DNA of 64,000 bases, taken from contig NZ_SAIY01000002.1 of NCBI RefSeq assembly GCF_010560025.1, positions 620,001-684,000 on the forward strand, given 5' to 3'. Made by a program: the position numbers and the translations under genes. Shown one piece after another: positions 16,074 to 25,508 of the stretch. Positions within the stretch are counted from its first letter, which is position 1; every line of letters begins with the position of its first letter. The stretch comes from Verrucosispora sioxanthis. GTDB lineage: Bacteria; Actinomycetota; Actinomycetes; Mycobacteriales; Micromonosporaceae. The notes under the pieces are model-generated. The model was not told the DNA's origin. It saw only the letters and a list, made by a program, of their open reading frames with translations, and did no database searches.

Positions 16074-17250
16074 ATGACCCACATCGCCCCTGCGCACACT
16101 TCGGCAACCGCCACACGACCCATCCGCGCCAGTGCCGTCGCAGTCACCGTCACGATCGTCTGCGTGCTGCCGGTCTTCCTGGTCGGCGGCCTCGCCGTGC
16201 AGATGCGGGAGGAGTTGGGCTTCTCTCCCGCCGGCCTGGGCCTTGTCGTGGCGGTCTACTTCGGCGTCGGTGCCCTCGCCTCGGTGCCCTCGGGCGCGCT
16301 CGTGGAACGGTGGGGCGCGGCCGTGGTGGCCCGCGCCGGCATCGGGGTGTCCGCCGGTGCCCTGCTGGCCGTGGCAGTGGTGGCCAGGTCGTATCCGGTA
16401 CTCGTCGGTCTGCTCGCCGTCGCCGGCACCGCGAACGCGCTCGGTCAACTGTCCAGCAACGCACTGCTCGCCCGGCACGTCCCGCCCCGCCGGCAGGGCC
16501 TGTCGTTCGGCGTCAAGCAGGCGGCCATCCCGGTCTCCACACTGCTCGCCGGCGTGGCGGTACCCACCCTCGCGCTGACCGTCGGTTGGCGTTGGGCCTT
16601 CGTGGCGGCGGCCGGCGCGGCACTTGCCGCGCTGCCGGCCGTGTCCACAGGACGCCCAGCCCGCACGGCGGCGCACCGGACGGACCGGCGGCGCAAGGCC
16701 AGGGCTGATCCTGGTCGGGGTGGCCGCGACCCTGGCCGCGGGGGCGGCGAACGCCCTGGGCACCTTCGTGGTCGACGCCTCGGTTGACCGGGGTCTCAAT
16801 CCGGGAATGGCCGGGCTCACCCTGACCCTCGGCAGCGCCGTCTGCGTCGCGGCCCGGATCGGGATCGGCTGGCTGGCTGACCGCCGCACCGGCGGACACG
16901 TCGCGGTGATCGCCGGTCTGCTGGTGACCGGCGCGCTGGGGCTGGGCCTGCTCGCCGCGGCCGGCCCCGGCCCGCTGGTGGTTGGCGTGGTGCTCGGCTT
17001 CGGTCTCGGCTGGTCCTGGCCCGGGCTGATGAACTTCGCGGTGGTCCAGCTGCATCCGCAGGCACCGGCCGCCGCCACCTCCATCACCCAGACCGGGGTG
17101 TACGCCGGCGGCTGTGTCGGCCCGCTCGCCCTGGGCCCGCTGGCCGCCTCGGCCGGCTACCCCGCGATGTGGCTGGCCGCCGCCGCCGCGATGCTGGCCG
17201 CCGCCGCCCTCATGCTCACCGCCACCCCACTCCTCTCCACCCCCCGTTGA
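16074..17250 (+). CDS. MFS transporter (frameshifted in the central loop)
   Basis: A major facilitator permease of about 390 residues with twelve predicted helices. The first half contains VTIVCVLPVFLVGGLAVQM, GLGLVVAVYFGVGALASVPS, the A-motif-like GALVERWGAAVVARAG, NALGQLSSNALLARHVPPRR and QGLSFGVKQAAIPVSTLLAG. The second half is in the +1 frame from about 16690: LILVGVAATLAAGAANALG, RIGIGWLADRRTGGHVAVIA, VVGVVLGFGLGWSWPGLMNF, ITQTGVYAGGCVGPLALGPL. One extra base seems to lie between 16640 and 16700 in the hydrophilic central loop, a GC-rich Arg-coding stretch. It is divergent from the IclR regulator, its likely controller. Substrate unknown. Confidence 0.8.
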
Positions 17251-17268
17251 CCCCACCCCGCCCGTCAC

Positions 17269-17337
17269 GGTGATCAAGAGGTGTGCGTCTGGATCTGCCC
17301 GCCCGGACGGACGGCGACCAGAATTTCTTGATCAACC
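17269..17337. repeat. Inverted repeat around TGATCAAGA in a convergent intergenic region
   Basis: GGTGATCAAGA (17269-17279) and TCTTGATCAACC (17326-17337) face each other across 46 nt. GC-rich flanks (GACCCCACCCCGCC and GGGGCGGGGTC) are also roughly complementary. It lies between the MFS stop and the polyprenyl synthase stop. It may act as a bidirectional terminator or be a copy of a dispersed intergenic palindrome. Confidence 0.5.
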
Positions 17338-17367
17338 CGGTGGCGGTTGGGGCCGGTAGGGGCGGGG

Positions 17368-18462
17368 TCAGCTGGTGCGGTCGGCGATGTGGTCGCAGAG
17401 GGATTCGAGGGCGTGGCGAGCCGGGCCGGGTGGCAGGGGTGCCAGTTGGGCGCGGGCGTCCTCGGCGTAGCTGCGGACGGTCTCGCGGGCGCGCTTGAGC
17501 GCCGGGCTCTCGCGGAGCAGGCCGAGCGCCTCGGCGTGCAGGGAGTCGTCGGTCAGCGGCCCGGTGGCCAGGATCTCCCGCAGCCGCACGGAGGCGGCGT
17601 CCGCGTCGTCGCCGGCGAGGGCGTAGAGCACCGGCAGGGTGGGCACGCCCTCGCGCAGGTCGGTGCCGGGAGTCTTGCCCGACTCCGTCGACTCGCTGGC
17701 GATGTCGAGCAGGTCGTCGGAGAGCTGGAAGGCCACCCCGATGGTCTCGCCGTACCCGGCCAGCGCCGCCACCTGCTCGGGGGCGGCCCCGCTGAACTGG
17801 GCTCCGAAATGCACGCTCGTGGCGATCAGGGAGCCGGTCTTCTCGGCGATCACCCGCAGGTAGTGGGCCACCGGATCGTCACCGGCCCGGGGGCCGATGG
17901 TCTCGGCGATCTGCCCGTGCACCAGCCGGGCGAACGTACGCGCCTGCAGGCGTACCGCCTCGGGACCCAGCTCGGCCGCCACGTCCGCGGCCCGGGCGAA
18001 GAGGTAGTCGCCGACCAGAATGGCGACGGAGTTGGTCCACCGGGAGTTGGCGCTGGGTGCGCCACGGCGCACCGACGCCTCGTCCATCACGTCGTCGTGA
18101 TAGAGCGTGGCCAGGTGGGTCAGCTCCACCACCACGGCCGCCGAGACGACCTCGGCCCGGGTCGGGTCGCCGAACTGGGCACCCAGGGCCACCAGCAGCG
18201 GCCGGAACCGCTTACCGCCGGCCTCCACCAGGTGCCGGGCCGCCTCGGTGACGAACGGGTCGGCGCTGGCGATGCTCGCCAGCAACTCCGCCTCGACCGC
18301 CGCCAGCACACCGAGGACGGACTCCTCACTGCGCGAATCAGCGAGGTGAAGGCCGAGCGCGCCGAACTGAGCCGCGCCGGAACGGCTCCGGCGACCACCG
18401 GAGCCGGTGACACCTGAACCCTCGCCACCCCTAATCACCACGCCTCCAACCATGCCACACAC
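17368..18462 (-). CDS. Polyprenyl diphosphate synthase (menaquinone side chain)
   Basis: A trans-isoprenyl diphosphate synthase of 364 residues at the longest start. Both aspartate-rich motifs are intact: DDVMD (123-127, within LYHDDVMDEASVRRG) and DDLLD (249-253, within QLSDDLLDIA). GGKRFRP (82-88) and the KTPGTDLREG loop are also present. It condenses isopentenyl diphosphate onto an allylic primer to make the long prenyl tail, most likely for menaquinone given the surrounding nuo, menG and reductase genes. Chain length cannot be read reliably. The start is uncertain: ATGs at 18462 and 18453 both lack a good Shine-Dalgarno, and the first ~40 residues are Gly/Ser/Arg-rich. A terminator after nuoN separates it from the complex I operon. 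Confidence 0.85.
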   Translation of the reverse strand: MCGMVGGVVIRGGEGSGVTGSGGRRSRSGAAQFGALGLHLADSRSEESVLGVLAAVEAELLASIASADPFVTEAARHLVEAGGKRFRPLLVALGAQFGDPTRAEVVSAAVVVELTHLATLYHDDVMDEASVRRGAPSANSRWTNSVAILVGDYLFARAADVAAELGPEAVRLQARTFARLVHGQIAETIGPRAGDDPVAHYLRVIAEKTGSLIATSVHFGAQFSGAAPEQVAALAGYGETIGVAFQLSDDLLDIASESTESGKTPGTDLREGVPTLPVLYALAGDDADAASVRLREILATGPLTDDSLHAEALGLLRESPALKRARETVRSYAEDARAQLAPLPPGPARHALESLCDHIADRTS

Positions 18463-18494
18463 GTTCTACCTGCACCGGACCGGGGATACGCGAC

Positions 18495-18527
18495 GAGGGC
18501 CGGCCCACAGCGCGTGGTCCGGCCCTC
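18495..18527 (-). terminator. Hairpin after nuoN
   Basis: GAGGGCCGG (18495-18503) pairs perfectly with CCGGCCCTC (18519-18527), with further inner pairing CCAC/GTGG past one mismatch. It begins 17 nt beyond the nuoN stop and closes the nuo operon before the prenyl synthase gene. Confidence 0.7.
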
Positions 18528-18544
18528 GATCGGCAGGTCAGCCG

Positions 18545-20095
18545 TTACCGGACGAAGTCGGCGGCCGAGGAGGCGAGGTCGAGCAGCGGATCCGGCGCGA
18601 CGCCGAGCACCAGCGTGGCGAGCACCCCGATCACCAGGGCGGCCGAGGTGAGCCCACCGGGCACGGCCACCGTCGGCGTCGCGTCACCCGGCTCGGAGAG
18701 CCACATCAGCACCACGACCCGCAGGTACGGGAAGGCCAGCACCATGCTGGTCAGCACACCCGCGATGACCAGCCACACCTGCCCACCGTCCAACGCCGGA
18801 CCGAAGACCGCGAACTTGCTGGTGAAGCCGCTGGTCATCGGGATACCCGCGAAGGCCAGCAGGACGAAGGTGAACACGGCGGCGTAGACCGGCGAACGCC
18901 GCCCGAGCCCGGCCCAGCGGGACAGGTGGGTCGCCTCACCGTCGGCGTCGCGCACCAGGGTCACCACCGCGAACGCGGCCAGTACCGTGAAGCCGTACGC
19001 GACCAGGTAGAACATCGTGCCGGAAAGCCCTCCGCTGCCCGGTGCGAGCACACCGACGAGCAGGTAGCCGGCGTTGGCGATGGACGAGTACGCCAGCAAC
19101 CGCTTGATGTCGGTCTGCGTCACCGCGAACAGCGCGCCGACCAGCATGGTGAGCACCGCCACCGCACCCAGCACCGGAGTGAAGTCCCACCGGGCCCCCT
19201 CGAATGCGACGTGGAACACCCGCAGCAGGGCACCGAACGCGGCGACCTTGGTGCAGGCCGCCATGAAGCCGGTCAGCGGCGTCGGAGCACCCTGGTAGAC
19301 GTCCGGCGTCCAGACGTGGAACGGTGCGGCCGCCGCCTTGAACAGCAGACCGATGGCGACGAGCGCCATACCGGCGAAGAGCAGCACCGGGCTGGCCGTC
19401 GAGTTCGCCACGGCCGCGTTCACGGTGGCGAAGTCCACCCCGGCGACCCGGTCGCCCAGGCCGGCGGTGAAGCCGTAGATCAGCGCCAGGCCGAACAGGA
19501 AGAAGGCCGAGGCGTACGCACCGAGCAGGAAGTACTTCATCGCCGCCTCCTGGCTCAGCAGCCGCCGGCGACGGGCCAGCGCGCAGAGCAGGTAGAGCGG
19601 CAAGGAGAAGACTTCCAGCGCGATGAACATGGTCAGCAGGTCGTTCGCCGACACGAAGATCAGCATGCCGCCGATCGCGAAGGTGGTGAGCGGGTACACC
19701 TCGCCCGCGCCACCGGCGTTCTCCGCCTGCCGGCGGTCCTCCGGCGAGTCGGCGGTCACCGCGGCCTGCGCGACGAACGCGCCGCCCCGCTCGACCACGC
19801 GCTCGCCGAGCAGCAGCAGCGCCACCGCCGACAGCGCGAGGATCGCGCCCTGGAGGAACAGCGTCGGCCCGTCGACGGCGATCACCCCGATGGTGATCAC
19901 CCGTTTGTCGGCGTTGACCACCACCATGGTCAGCGCCGCGAGCACCGCCAGCAGCGCCAACGGCAGCTGTACGGGGTGCCGCAGCCGCCGGGGCACGAAC
20001 GCCTCGACCAGCACCCCGACCACCGCCGCGCTCAGCATGATCAGGATCGGCGCGATCGCCGCGTAGTCGATCGGCGGCAGTTCAAGCTCAGTCAC
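18545..20095 (-). CDS. nuoN: NADH-quinone oxidoreductase subunit N
   Basis: A 516-residue, roughly 14-helix antiporter-like proton-pumping subunit in the complex I membrane arm. Family signatures are YPLTTFAIGGMLIFVSANDL, FIALEVFSLPLYLLCALAR, EAAMKYFLLGAYASAFFLFG, FKAAAAPFHVWTPDVYQGAP, TDIKRLLAYSSIANAGYLLV. The conserved membrane Glu (IALEVFSL) and Lys (LLFKAAAAPFH) used in proton transfer are present. It is the last gene of the operon. It starts with GTG at 20095, just after two tandem copies of a dispersed junction element that separate it from nuoM and supply the GAAAGG upstream of its start. Confidence 0.95.
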   Translation of the reverse strand: MTELELPPIDYAAIAPILIMLSAAVVGVLVEAFVPRRLRHPVQLPLALLAVLAALTMVVVNADKRVITIGVIAVDGPTLFLQGAILALSAVALLLLGERVVERGGAFVAQAAVTADSPEDRRQAENAGGAGEVYPLTTFAIGGMLIFVSANDLLTMFIALEVFSLPLYLLCALARRRRLLSQEAAMKYFLLGAYASAFFLFGLALIYGFTAGLGDRVAGVDFATVNAAVANSTASPVLLFAGMALVAIGLLFKAAAAPFHVWTPDVYQGAPTPLTGFMAACTKVAAFGALLRVFHVAFEGARWDFTPVLGAVAVLTMLVGALFAVTQTDIKRLLAYSSIANAGYLLVGVLAPGSGGLSGTMFYLVAYGFTVLAAFAVVTLVRDADGEATHLSRWAGLGRRSPVYAAVFTFVLLAFAGIPMTSGFTSKFAVFGPALDGGQVWLVIAGVLTSMVLAFPYLRVVVLMWLSEPGDATPTVAVPGGLTSAALVIGVLATLVLGVAPDPLLDLASSAADFVR

Positions 20096-20104
20096 TGGAC
20101 CGAC

Positions 20105-20208
20105 CTTTCGTTCGCGACTGCGGGGCTCGCAAGCTCACTCCTCGCGCTCACGGAGCCAACCTTTCGTCTCGCGGCTGCGGGGCTCGCAAGCTCACTCCTC
20201 GCGCTCAC
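20105..20208 (-). repeat. Two tandem copies of the junction repeat (nuoM/nuoN)
   Basis: Read on the minus strand, each ~47-nt copy begins GTGAGCGCGAGGAGTGAG, continues with CTTGCGAGCCCCGCAG and ends in GCGA(A/G)ACGAAAGG. Copies lie at 20161-20208 and 20105-20151. The nuoM stop TGA is bases 2-4 of the first copy; the end of the second copy provides the A/G-rich ribosome-binding stretch for nuoN. Confidence 0.85.
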
Positions 20209-21737
20209 CGGCTCGCCTCCTGGACGGTGTCTACCGACGGGGCCGGGTCGGTCCGGCCGACGTCCTGCATGGTCGCCTGGATGGCGGGGTTGATCACGTC
20301 CGTCACGGGCTTCGGATAGAAGCCGAGCACCACGATCAGCGCGATCAGGGGGGCGACGACGACCTTCTCGCGCAGGTTGAGGTCGCGCTTCATGCCGTCG
20401 ATCTCGGTCAGCGCCGGGTTCAGGGTGCCCTGCGTGGTGCGCTGCACCATCCACAGCACGTACGCCGCCGCCAGGATGATGCCCAGCGTGGCGATCACGG
20501 CGACCGGCTTGTTCACCGTGAACGTGCCGATCAGCACCAGGAACTCGGAGACGAACGGCGCGGTGCCGGGCAGGGCCAGCGAGGCGAGACCGGCGAAGAA
20601 GAGCACGCCGGCCAGCACCGGCACCAGCTTGCCCGCGCCACCGAAGTCGCTTACCAGCGCCGAGCCCCGACGCGCGATGAGCATGCCCACCACCAGGAAG
20701 AGCAGCCCGGTGGCGAGGCCGTGGTTGACCATGTAGAGCACCGCGCCGGTGCCCGCCTGGGTGGTGAAGGCGAAGATGCCCACGCCGATGAAGCCGAAGT
20801 GGGCGATCGAGGTGTACGACACCAGTCGCTTGAGGTCGTTCTGCCCGACGGCCAGCAGCGCCGCGTAGATGATCCCGATGACCGCCAGGGCCAGCGCCCA
20901 CGGCGCGAACCACTGGGCCGCGTCCGGGAACAGCGGCAGGCAGTATCGCAGGATGCCGAAGGTGCCGACCTTGTCCAGCACGCCGACCAGCAGCGCGGCG
21001 GCACCGGCCGGCGCCGCGCCACCGGCGTCCGGCAGCCAGGTGTGGAACGGGAAGAACGGCGCCTTGATCGCGAACGCGACGAAGAACCCGAGGAAGAGCC
21101 AGCGCTCGGCGCCGGTGGAGATGTCCACCTGCGACAGCGCCACCCAGTCGAAGGTCTTGCCGCCGACCACCCACAGGCCGATCACGGCGGCCAGCATGAA
21201 CAGACCACCGACGAGCGAGTAGAGGAAGAACTTCACCGCCGCGTACTGCCGCTGGTGGCCGCCGTAGCTGCCGATCAGGAAGTACATCGGCACCAGCATG
21301 ACCTCGAAGAACACGTAGAACAGGAAGACGTCGGCGGCGGCGAAGACACCGATCATCGTGCATTCGAGGACGAGCAGCAGCGCGAAGTAGACCGGCACCG
21401 ACCGCTTCGAGGCCTCCGCGTCGTGCCAGGACGCGAGGATCACCAGCGGCACCAGCACCGCGATCAGCATCAGCATGACCAGCGCGATGCCGTCGGCGGC
21501 GAAGGTGAAGTTGACCCCCCAGTTCGGGATCCACGGGTACGACTCGCGGAACTGGAACCGGTCGCCGCCGACCTGGAAGGTCACCCACATGACCACCGAC
21601 AGCGCCAGCACCAGCAGCGACCAGCCGAGCGCGACCTGCTTGGCCAGCGTCGGCCGGCTGCGCGGCAGGAAGGCGACGACCACGGCGCCGACAAGCGGCG
21701 CCACGGTGAGCACCGAGAGGAACGGGAAGTCGGACAT
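20205..21737 (-). CDS. nuoM: NADH-quinone oxidoreductase subunit M
   Basis: A 510-residue antiporter-like membrane-arm subunit with about 14 helices. Landmarks are FTFAADGIALVMLMLIAVLV, YFALLLVLECTMIGVFAAAD, FYVFFEVMLVPMYFLIG with the conserved Glu, FAIKAPFFPFHTWLPDAGGA with the conserved Lys, and QNDLKRLVSYTSIAHFGFI. It pumps protons as part of complex I. The C-terminus ends at a TGA that is itself part of the junction repeat. About 80 nt separate it from nuoL. Length and motifs are ordinary for actinobacterial NuoM. Confidence 0.95.
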   Translation of the reverse strand: MSDFPFLSVLTVAPLVGAVVVAFLPRSRPTLAKQVALGWSLLVLALSVVMWVTFQVGGDRFQFRESYPWIPNWGVNFTFAADGIALVMLMLIAVLVPLVILASWHDAEASKRSVPVYFALLLVLECTMIGVFAAADVFLFYVFFEVMLVPMYFLIGSYGGHQRQYAAVKFFLYSLVGGLFMLAAVIGLWVVGGKTFDWVALSQVDISTGAERWLFLGFFVAFAIKAPFFPFHTWLPDAGGAAPAGAAALLVGVLDKVGTFGILRYCLPLFPDAAQWFAPWALALAVIGIIYAALLAVGQNDLKRLVSYTSIAHFGFIGVGIFAFTTQAGTGAVLYMVNHGLATGLLFLVVGMLIARRGSALVSDFGGAGKLVPVLAGVLFFAGLASLALPGTAPFVSEFLVLIGTFTVNKPVAVIATLGIILAAAYVLWMVQRTTQGTLNPALTEIDGMKRDLNLREKVVVAPLIALIVVLGFYPKPVTDVINPAIQATMQDVGRTDPAPSVDTVQEASR

Positions 21738-21816
21738 TATGCGGCCTTACCTCCGTCGTCACTGTGCGGTCCGCCGGCGACGGCCGCCTGTGAGGCCGAC
21801 AGCCTCAAGAGGTCGA

Positions 21817-23772
21817 TCACGCGAACCACCCCGCCTGTACGGCCAGGAAGGCGGCCACCACCAGCAGCGCGCCGGTCAGGATCGAGGTGGCGTACGACCG
21901 GACGAAGCCGGTCTGCAACCGCCGTAGCCGGCCCGATCCGCCGCCGACGCCTGCGGCCAGGCCGTTGATCAGCCCGTCGATGCCCCGGTTGTCGAGGTAG
22001 ACGAGCGCCCGGGTGAGGAAGATGCCCGGCTTCTCGAAGACCGCCTCGTTGACCGCGTCGGTGTAGAGGTTCTTGCGGGCGGCGGTGACCAGCACCCCGG
22101 CCGGCTGCGGCGCGGTCGCCGTCCCGCCCCGGAACAGGAACCAACCCAGACCCGCACCGAGCACGGTGACCCCCTGCGCCAGGAAGAAGATCGCCAGGTG
22201 CGGCAGCACGCCGTGATGTTCCTCGGTCTCGGCGAGGCCGGCGGTGGTGGTCAGCCAGTCCGGTACGGAGGTGGCCAGCAGCGCACCACCACCCAGCGAG
22301 CCGACGGCCAGCAGGATCAGCGGGATCGTCATCAGCGCCGGGGACTCGTGCGGGTGCTCGATGTCCTCGGTCCACCGCTTGGGCCCGTGGAAGGTGAGCA
22401 CGAACAGCCGGGTCATGTAGAACGCGGTCAGTCCGGCACCGAGCAGCGCGGCCCCGCCGAACAGCCAGGCAGTCCACCCCTCCCGAGCGAACGCCGCCTC
22501 CACGATCGGCTCCTTGGAGAAGTAGCCGGAGAACGGGATGATGCCGATGATCGCCAGCCAACCGGCGCCGAAGGTCAGCCAGGTGATCTTCATGTACTTC
22601 GCCAGACCGCCGAAGCGACGGATGTCGACCTGGTCCTTCATGCCGTGCATCACCGAGCCGGCGCCGAGGAACATGTTGGCCTTGAAGAAACCGTGCGCCA
22701 GCAGGTGCACGATGGCCAGCGCGTACGCCGCGCCACCCAGCCCGACGCCGAGGAACATGTAGCCGATCTGGCTGACCGTGGACCAGGCCAGCACCCGCTT
22801 GATGTCGTCCTTGGCGCAGCCGATGATCGCGCCGATGAGCAGGGTCAGCGCGCCGACGCTCACCACCACCAGCTGCAACGTGGCGTTGGCCGAGAAGATG
22901 ATGTTGGAGCGGGCGATCAGGTAGACACCGGCGGTGACCATCGTCGCGGCGTGGATCAGCGCCGACACCGGAGTCGGGCCCTCCATCGCGTCCGGCAACC
23001 ACGCCTGAAGCGGGAACTGGCCGGACTTGCCGGCCGCGCCGAGCAGCAGCAGCACACCCAGCACCAGCACGGTGCTGCCGGCCAGCGCGCCGATCCCGTT
23101 GAACACCTCGTCGTACTGGGTGGTGCCGAGGGTGGCGAACATGATGAAGATCGCGATCGCCAGGCCGGCGTCGCCGACCCGGTTCATCAGGAACGCCTTC
23201 TTACCGGCGGTGGCCGCGGCCGGCTTGGTGTACCAGAACGAGATCAACAGGTACGACGCCAGACCGACGCCCTCCCAGCCGAAATACAGCATCACGTAGT
23301 TGTTGCCGAGCACCAGCAGCAACATGGCCGCGATGAACAGGTTGAAGTACGCGAAGAAAAGCCGCCGGCGCTCGTCGTGCGCCATGTACTCGACCGCGTA
23401 CAGGTGGATCAGGAAGCCCACACCGGTGATCAGCAGGACGAAGACCCCGGCCAGCGGATCGAACAGCAGACCGAAGTCCACGCGCAGGCCGCCGACCGCG
23501 ATGAAGTCCCAGAGGCTCAGCTCGACCGACCTGTTCTCCAGACCGCGCAGGCCGAGGAAGTAGCTCAGGCCGAGCAGGAAGGCGGCACCGACCGCGGTCA
23601 CCCCGAGCCAGTGCCCCCAGCGGTCGGCCCGCCGGCCGAGCAGCAGCAGGATCGTGGCGCTGACCAACGGGATGGCCACCAGCAGCCAGACGCTGCTCAG
23701 CAGCCCGTCCGCCGTCGCGTACGAGACGGTCTCGGCCGGAGCAGCCTGGGCGTACGTCATGATTTCGTCCAC
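21817..23772 (-). CDS. nuoL: NADH-quinone oxidoreductase subunit L
   Basis: A 651-residue, longest antiporter-like subunit, with the C-terminal lateral helix that ties the membrane arm together. Signatures are DPLAGVFVLLITGVGFLIHL, YFGWEGVGLASYLLISFWYT with the conserved Glu, FLMNRVGDAGLAIAIFIMFA, GKSGQFPLQAWLPDAMEGPT with the conserved Lys, VSALIHAATMVTAGVYLIAR, DDIKRVLAWSTVSQIGYMFL. The C-terminal part (KNLYTDAVNEAVFEKPGI onward) matches the usual helical tail. It follows nuoK by 12 nt. The start at 23772 gives MDEIMTYAQA; an ATG four codons later (ATGACGTACGCC) would also fit. Confidence 0.95.
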   Translation of the reverse strand: MDEIMTYAQAAPAETVSYATADGLLSSVWLLVAIPLVSATILLLLGRRADRWGHWLGVTAVGAAFLLGLSYFLGLRGLENRSVELSLWDFIAVGGLRVDFGLLFDPLAGVFVLLITGVGFLIHLYAVEYMAHDERRRLFFAYFNLFIAAMLLLVLGNNYVMLYFGWEGVGLASYLLISFWYTKPAAATAGKKAFLMNRVGDAGLAIAIFIMFATLGTTQYDEVFNGIGALAGSTVLVLGVLLLLGAAGKSGQFPLQAWLPDAMEGPTPVSALIHAATMVTAGVYLIARSNIIFSANATLQLVVVSVGALTLLIGAIIGCAKDDIKRVLAWSTVSQIGYMFLGVGLGGAAYALAIVHLLAHGFFKANMFLGAGSVMHGMKDQVDIRRFGGLAKYMKITWLTFGAGWLAIIGIIPFSGYFSKEPIVEAAFAREGWTAWLFGGAALLGAGLTAFYMTRLFVLTFHGPKRWTEDIEHPHESPALMTIPLILLAVGSLGGGALLATSVPDWLTTTAGLAETEEHHGVLPHLAIFFLAQGVTVLGAGLGWFLFRGGTATAPQPAGVLVTAARKNLYTDAVNEAVFEKPGIFLTRALVYLDNRGIDGLINGLAAGVGGGSGRLRRLQTGFVRSYATSILTGALLVVAAFLAVQAGWFA

Positions 23773-23784
23773 CGGTGGGCCCCT

Positions 23785-24102
23785 CTAGTACTTCAGCAGG
23801 TTGGCGTCGTCGACGCTGGCGGAGCGTCGGGTGCGGAAGATCGCCATGATGATGGCCAACCCGACCACGACCTCGGCCGCCGCCACCACCATCACGAAGA
23901 ACGCCATGATCTGGCCGTTGAGGTCACCGTTCATCCGGCTGAAGGTGACCAGCGCCAGGTTGGCCGCGTTGAGCATCAGCTCGACACACATGAACAGCAC
24001 GATCGCGTTGCGCCGGACCAGCACCCCGGCGGCGCCGATGGTGAACAGCACCGCGGCGAGGACCAGGTAGTAGTTCGGCTCGACCGAGAAGAAGTCACTC
24101 AT
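23785..24102 (-). CDS. nuoK: NADH-quinone oxidoreductase subunit K
   Basis: 105 residues with three transmembrane helices: [60 protein letters not shown]. The conserved buried glutamates (CVELML and AAAEVVVG) that form part of the proton channel are intact. Overlaps nuoJ by 4 bp (24099-24102). Confidence 0.95.
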   Translation of the reverse strand: MSDFFSVEPNYYLVLAAVLFTIGAAGVLVRRNAIVLFMCVELMLNAANLALVTFSRMNGDLNGQIMAFFVMVVAAAEVVVGLAIIMAIFRTRRSASVDDANLLKY

Positions 24103-24869
24103 TTCTCAGTGCCCTTCAGCGTGGTCTCCTCGGCGGTCAGCTCCCGCACCGGCAGGACGTCCGGCGTGCTGCGGTCGCTCAGCCGGCCGTCCGGCAGGCG
24201 GGCCGGGGTGGCGACCGACGAGGAGGTGGCGAAGACACCCGGGCCGGGCTTCGGGCCGGGGTAGTTGCCTGGCGCGAAGCGGGCCTTCATGGTGGCCACC
24301 TGGTCGCGCTTGTCCTCCTTGCGCCGCTCGACGTGCGCCAGGATCATGCCGCCGATGGTGGCGGTGATCAGCAGCGCCGCGGTGAGTTCGAAGGCGAAGA
24401 CGTAGTCGGTGAAGAGCAACCGGGCGATGCCCTCCACGTTGCCACCCGCGTTGGCCTGCTCCAGGCCGATCGGGGTGCTGCCCTGCGTGGCCCGGTAGAC
24501 CCCGCTGCCGAGCAGGCCGGCGAAGCCGAGACCCAGCCCGATCGCCGCGATCCGCTGGCCGCGCAGCACCTCGATCAGCGAGTCGGACGCCTCGCGGCCG
24601 ACGAGCATCAGCACGAACAGGAAGAGCATCATGATCGCGCCGGTGTAGACGATGATCTGCACCATGCCGATGAACGGCCCCGCCTGGAGCACGTAGAACA
24701 CCCCGAGGCTGAGCATGGTCAGCACCAGCCACAGCGCCGAGTGCACCGCGTTGCGGGCGGCGACCATGCCGATCGCACCGGCCAGCGCGAGCGGAGCGAG
24801 GACCCAGAAGGTCACCGCCTCGCCGCCGGAGACCGCACCGGAGGCGGCGAGCAGCGTCGAGGTGCTCAT
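24099..24869 (-). CDS. nuoJ: NADH-quinone oxidoreductase subunit J
   Basis: 256 residues from the ATG at 24869, which overlaps the nuoI stop by 4 bp. Five N-terminal helices carry the NuoJ pattern ([67 protein letters not shown]). Beyond the last helix ([17 protein letters not shown]) there is an unusually long hydrophilic C-terminal tail of about 75 residues with a Pro/Gly-rich [12 protein letters not shown] segment, as often seen in actinobacterial NuoJ. It is a membrane-arm subunit involved in coupling. Confidence 0.95.
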   Translation of the reverse strand: MSTSTLLAASGAVSGGEAVTFWVLAPLALAGAIGMVAARNAVHSALWLVLTMLSLGVFYVLQAGPFIGMVQIIVYTGAIMMLFLFVLMLVGREASDSLIEVLRGQRIAAIGLGLGFAGLLGSGVYRATQGSTPIGLEQANAGGNVEGIARLLFTDYVFAFELTAALLITATIGGMILAHVERRKEDKRDQVATMKARFAPGNYPGPKPGPGVFATSSSVATPARLPDGRLSDRSTPDVLPVRELTAEETTLKGTEK

Positions 24870-25507
24870 GCCGACTCCCCCTTCTCCGCCTCGGCCCGCG
24901 CCGCGGCCTGCTCGGCACCGGGGAAGGTGACGCCCGGGTGCTCGTCGACCTGGTAGCGCCCCGGCCCCATCGGTGAGCGCTCCGCCCCGGCCGAGGTGCC
25001 CGGGTTGGTGAGGCTGCCGACGTAGTAGTCCTTCTCGCTGTCGCCCAGCCGCATCGGGTGCGGCGGCTGCTCCATCCCCGGCAGCAGCGGTGCCAGCAAC
25101 TGCTCCTTGGTGAAGATCAGGTCCTGGCGGTTGTCCCGGGCCAGCTCGTATTCGTTGCTCATGGTCAGCGAGCGGGTCGGGCAGGCCTCGATGCACAGTC
25201 CGCAGAAGATGCACCGCGCGTAGTTGATCTGGTAGACGCTGGCGTACCGCTCGCCCGGCGAGAACCGTTGCTCGTCGGTGTTGTCGCCACCCTCGACGTA
25301 GATCGCGTCCGCTGGGCAGGCCCAGGCGCACAGCTCACAGCCGATGCACTTCTCCAGCCCGTCCGGGTGCCGGTTGAGGATGTGCCGCCCGTGGTAGCGG
25401 GGGGCCGGCGTCGGCGGGGTGAAGGGGTAGTCGGTGGTGACGACCTTCTTGAACATGTGCGAGAAGGTGACCCCGAAGCCCTTGAACGTTCCGGTGATCG
25501 CGCCCAC
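24866..25507 (-). CDS. nuoI: NADH-quinone oxidoreductase subunit I
   Basis: 213 residues. It binds two 4Fe-4S clusters (N6a/N6b) that pass electrons toward the quinone site. The cysteine motifs are [12 protein letters not shown] (Cys54, 57, 60 and 64) and [12 protein letters not shown] (Cys99, 102, 105 and 109). The N-terminus ([20 protein letters not shown]) is the amphipathic anchor. The ~50-residue C-terminal tail is longer than in E. coli and Gly/Pro/Ala-rich. The GTG start at 25507 lies 1 nt after the nuoH stop; the stop overlaps nuoJ by 4 bp. Confidence 0.95.
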   Translation of the reverse strand: MGAITGTFKGFGVTFSHMFKKVVTTDYPFTPPTPAPRYHGRHILNRHPDGLEKCIGCELCAWACPADAIYVEGGDNTDEQRFSPGERYASVYQINYARCIFCGLCIEACPTRSLTMSNEYELARDNRQDLIFTKEQLLAPLLPGMEQPPHPMRLGDSEKDYYVGSLTNPGTSAGAERSPMGPGRYQVDEHPGVTFPGAEQAAARAEAEKGESA

Positions 25508-25508
25508 G

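Noticed and set aside
15920..16153. N-terminal extension of the IclR gene to 16153
   Set aside because: It would overlap the divergent MFS start and promoter; GGAGG before the GTG at 15919 and family length favour the shorter protein.
22198..24264. 688-codon plus-strand open frame opposite nuoL/nuoK
   Set aside because: Composition is His/Gln/Arg/Glu repeats typical of antisense reading of GC-rich membrane-protein genes; nuoL and nuoK explain the interval fully.
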